Origin: Lachnospiraceae bacterium UBA7050
GTDB lineage: Bacteria; Bacillota; Clostridia; Lachnospirales; Lachnospiraceae
Direction of reading: 5' to 3'
NCBI GenBank assembly: GCA_002493905.1
Contig: DLAJ01000027.1
Coordinates: forward strand, 62,001 to 126,000
DNA length: 64,000 nucleotides
This document shows positions 63,139 through 64,000 of the stretch, piece after piece; position 1 is the first letter of the stretch; each line of letters opens with the position of its first letter. The notes below the pieces were generated by a model that was not told the origin of the DNA, did no database searches, and worked only from the letters and a program-made list of their open reading frames with translations. Position numbers and translations under genes: made by a program.

Positions 63139-64000
63139 TTAATCCACTTTCAGTTCCTCCCATTCCAGCTCATCAAGCGGGCGGGTCAGGTCTAAGAAGC
63201 ACAAACCCATTCCTCCATCAACTGCGCATTCTCCGAACATCAATTCTGAATTTCCGCCAAAACACTGGAGCAGCCCCACAGTATTAGGAACAGCCAAAAG
63301 TTCGTTTCCCTCATAATCATAGATATAAAGACTATGATCCATCATCTGATCACACAAAACAATATAATCGTTTGTAAGAGTAATATTCGGCACACTCATG
63401 GGATGATCGTTTATTATTTCTATAGTCCCGTTTTCCATTGAGTAACGGCAGAGTCCGTCAGCATTCGCATAATACACAAAATCTTCTCTCACTGAATAAG
63501 GACCATAAAGGCTTTCTTTCACCACATTGCACTGTCCGGAAATCGTATCATATCGATATAACGCCCCCAGCGAATAATCAAAATTTTCATCAGTAAAAGC
63601 AACACTTTGGAAATAAATATATTGATCCTTACTCTTCATCCGATGTACATCAACATATAATGCTTCACTAACCTCTTCAAATACAGTCTCCGGCTGCGTA
63701 CCGCCATCGATTGGTACCCGCTCTAACTTCATTTTTTCCTGTTTGGCATCAATAAAATACACATACCCGTCCTTAATCAAAACCTCTGGTGATATCCAGT
63801 GGCTGGTAGAAGAATAATCCGTTTTATATAATTTTGTGCAAACATCCCATTCAGAACCATCTTCCTTAATACGGTAAAGAACAACATAGTCATCCGCACT
63901 CAGACCGACGGCATAAAGATTTCCCTCATAGTATTGTAGATACCGCCTGTCGACTCCTCCCTCTGCAGAATCCACATAAGAATAATACGCATTACAATCT
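63139..64000 (-). CDS. Second beta-propeller lipoprotein, 5' end outside the window
   Basis: At least 286 residues; the frame is open to the window edge, where it reads CNAYYSYVDSAEG, matching CNAYYPEIDFHAAG of the paralogue at 61.2 kb, so the signal peptide and cysteine motif lie beyond 64000. The remaining blades follow the same order (YEGNLYAVGLSADDY, GYVYFIDAKQEK, SLYGPYSVREDFVYYAN) to the shared ending LDLTRPLDELEWEELKVD. It is a tandem duplicate of the 61.2 kb gene, with roughly 60% identity by eye. Confidence 0.85.
   Translation of the reverse strand, partial: DCNAYYSYVDSAEGGVDRRYLQYYEGNLYAVGLSADDYVVLYRIKEDGSEWDVCTKLYKTDYSSTSHWISPEVLIKDGYVYFIDAKQEKMKLERVPIDGGTQPETVFEEVSEALYVDVHRMKSKDQYIYFQSVAFTDENFDYSLGALYRYDTISGQCNVVKESLYGPYSVREDFVYYANADGLCRYSMENGTIEIINDHPMSVPNITLTNDYIVLCDQMMDHSLYIYDYEGNELLAVPNTVGLLQCFGGNSELMFGECAVDGGMGLCFLDLTRPLDELEWEELKVD

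Noticed and set aside
1..64000. rRNA, tRNA, prophage or insertion sequence
   Set aside because: None recognised by eye; no transposase, integrase or phage structural gene among the coding frames.

Overview
The window looks like chromosomal DNA of a low-to-mid GC Gram-positive anaerobe of the Clostridia, most likely a Lachnospiraceae (cluster XIVa) gut bacterium. The evidence is the Firmicutes order of the ribosomal super-operon, its continuation into ecfA1-ecfA2-ecfT-truA-rplM-rpsI as in Bacillus and Clostridium, strong AGGAGG-type ribosome binding sites, BceRSAB-like signalling genes, many lipoproteins and many ECF sigma factors. The genus cannot be fixed from the sequence alone.

Layout. 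1-5.5 kb: a truncated sensor histidine kinase and small housekeeping enzymes (SDR reductase, YbaK-type deacylase, HD hydrolase, MATE exporter, MGMT-like protein). 5.7-9.9 kb (+): an ECF sigma/anti-sigma pair followed by two paralogous secreted proteins sharing a YPDL repeat module. 10-11 kb: an AraC-HTH/GGDEF fusion preceded by a structured palindromic element. 11.1-13.1 kb: an AT-rich two-gene unit, an SMC/OLD-like AAA ATPase plus a DUF4276 TOPRIM-like protein, which is a candidate defence module. 13-22 kb: lipoproteins, a second sigma/anti-sigma pair, DUF1848, a MerR/GyrI regulator, an RdgB-like enzyme and an ECF sigma factor with a very long C-terminal extension. 22.2-23.0 kb: a zeta-toxin-like gene coupled to a small upstream gene.

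23.1-46.6 kb (all -) is the ribosomal super-operon. Read in its own direction it runs rpsJ-rplC-D-W-B-rpsS-rplV-rpsC-rplP-rpmC-rpsQ-rplN-X-E-rpsZ-rpsH-rplF-R-rpsE-rpmD-rplO-secY-adk-map-infA-rpmJ-rpsM-K-D-rpoA-rplQ, then ecfA1-ecfA2-ecfT, truA and rplM-rpsI. A GNAT gene lies between ecfT and truA and a Nudix gene between truA and rplM. Its gaps are unusually rich in hairpins and tandem repeats: 37-bp units copied from the 3' end of rpsK, 30-bp units between infA and rpmJ, and a hairpin field between secY and adk that contains the second copy of the palindromic element found near 10.9 kb.

47-64 kb: a LacI-type-sensor/GGDEF protein, a BceRSAB-like two-component/ABC module, an RNA methyltransferase, mntP under a yybP-ykoY manganese riboswitch with a clear terminator, an ABC exporter beside a CPBP protease, and an operon of small secreted protein, lipoprotein, duplicated-half permease and ATPase. 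That last operon shows decay: a one-base frameshift in a G6 run of the first gene, and an upstream partial copy whose permease is reduced to 15 codons. No rRNA, tRNA, CRISPR array, prophage or transposase was recognised.
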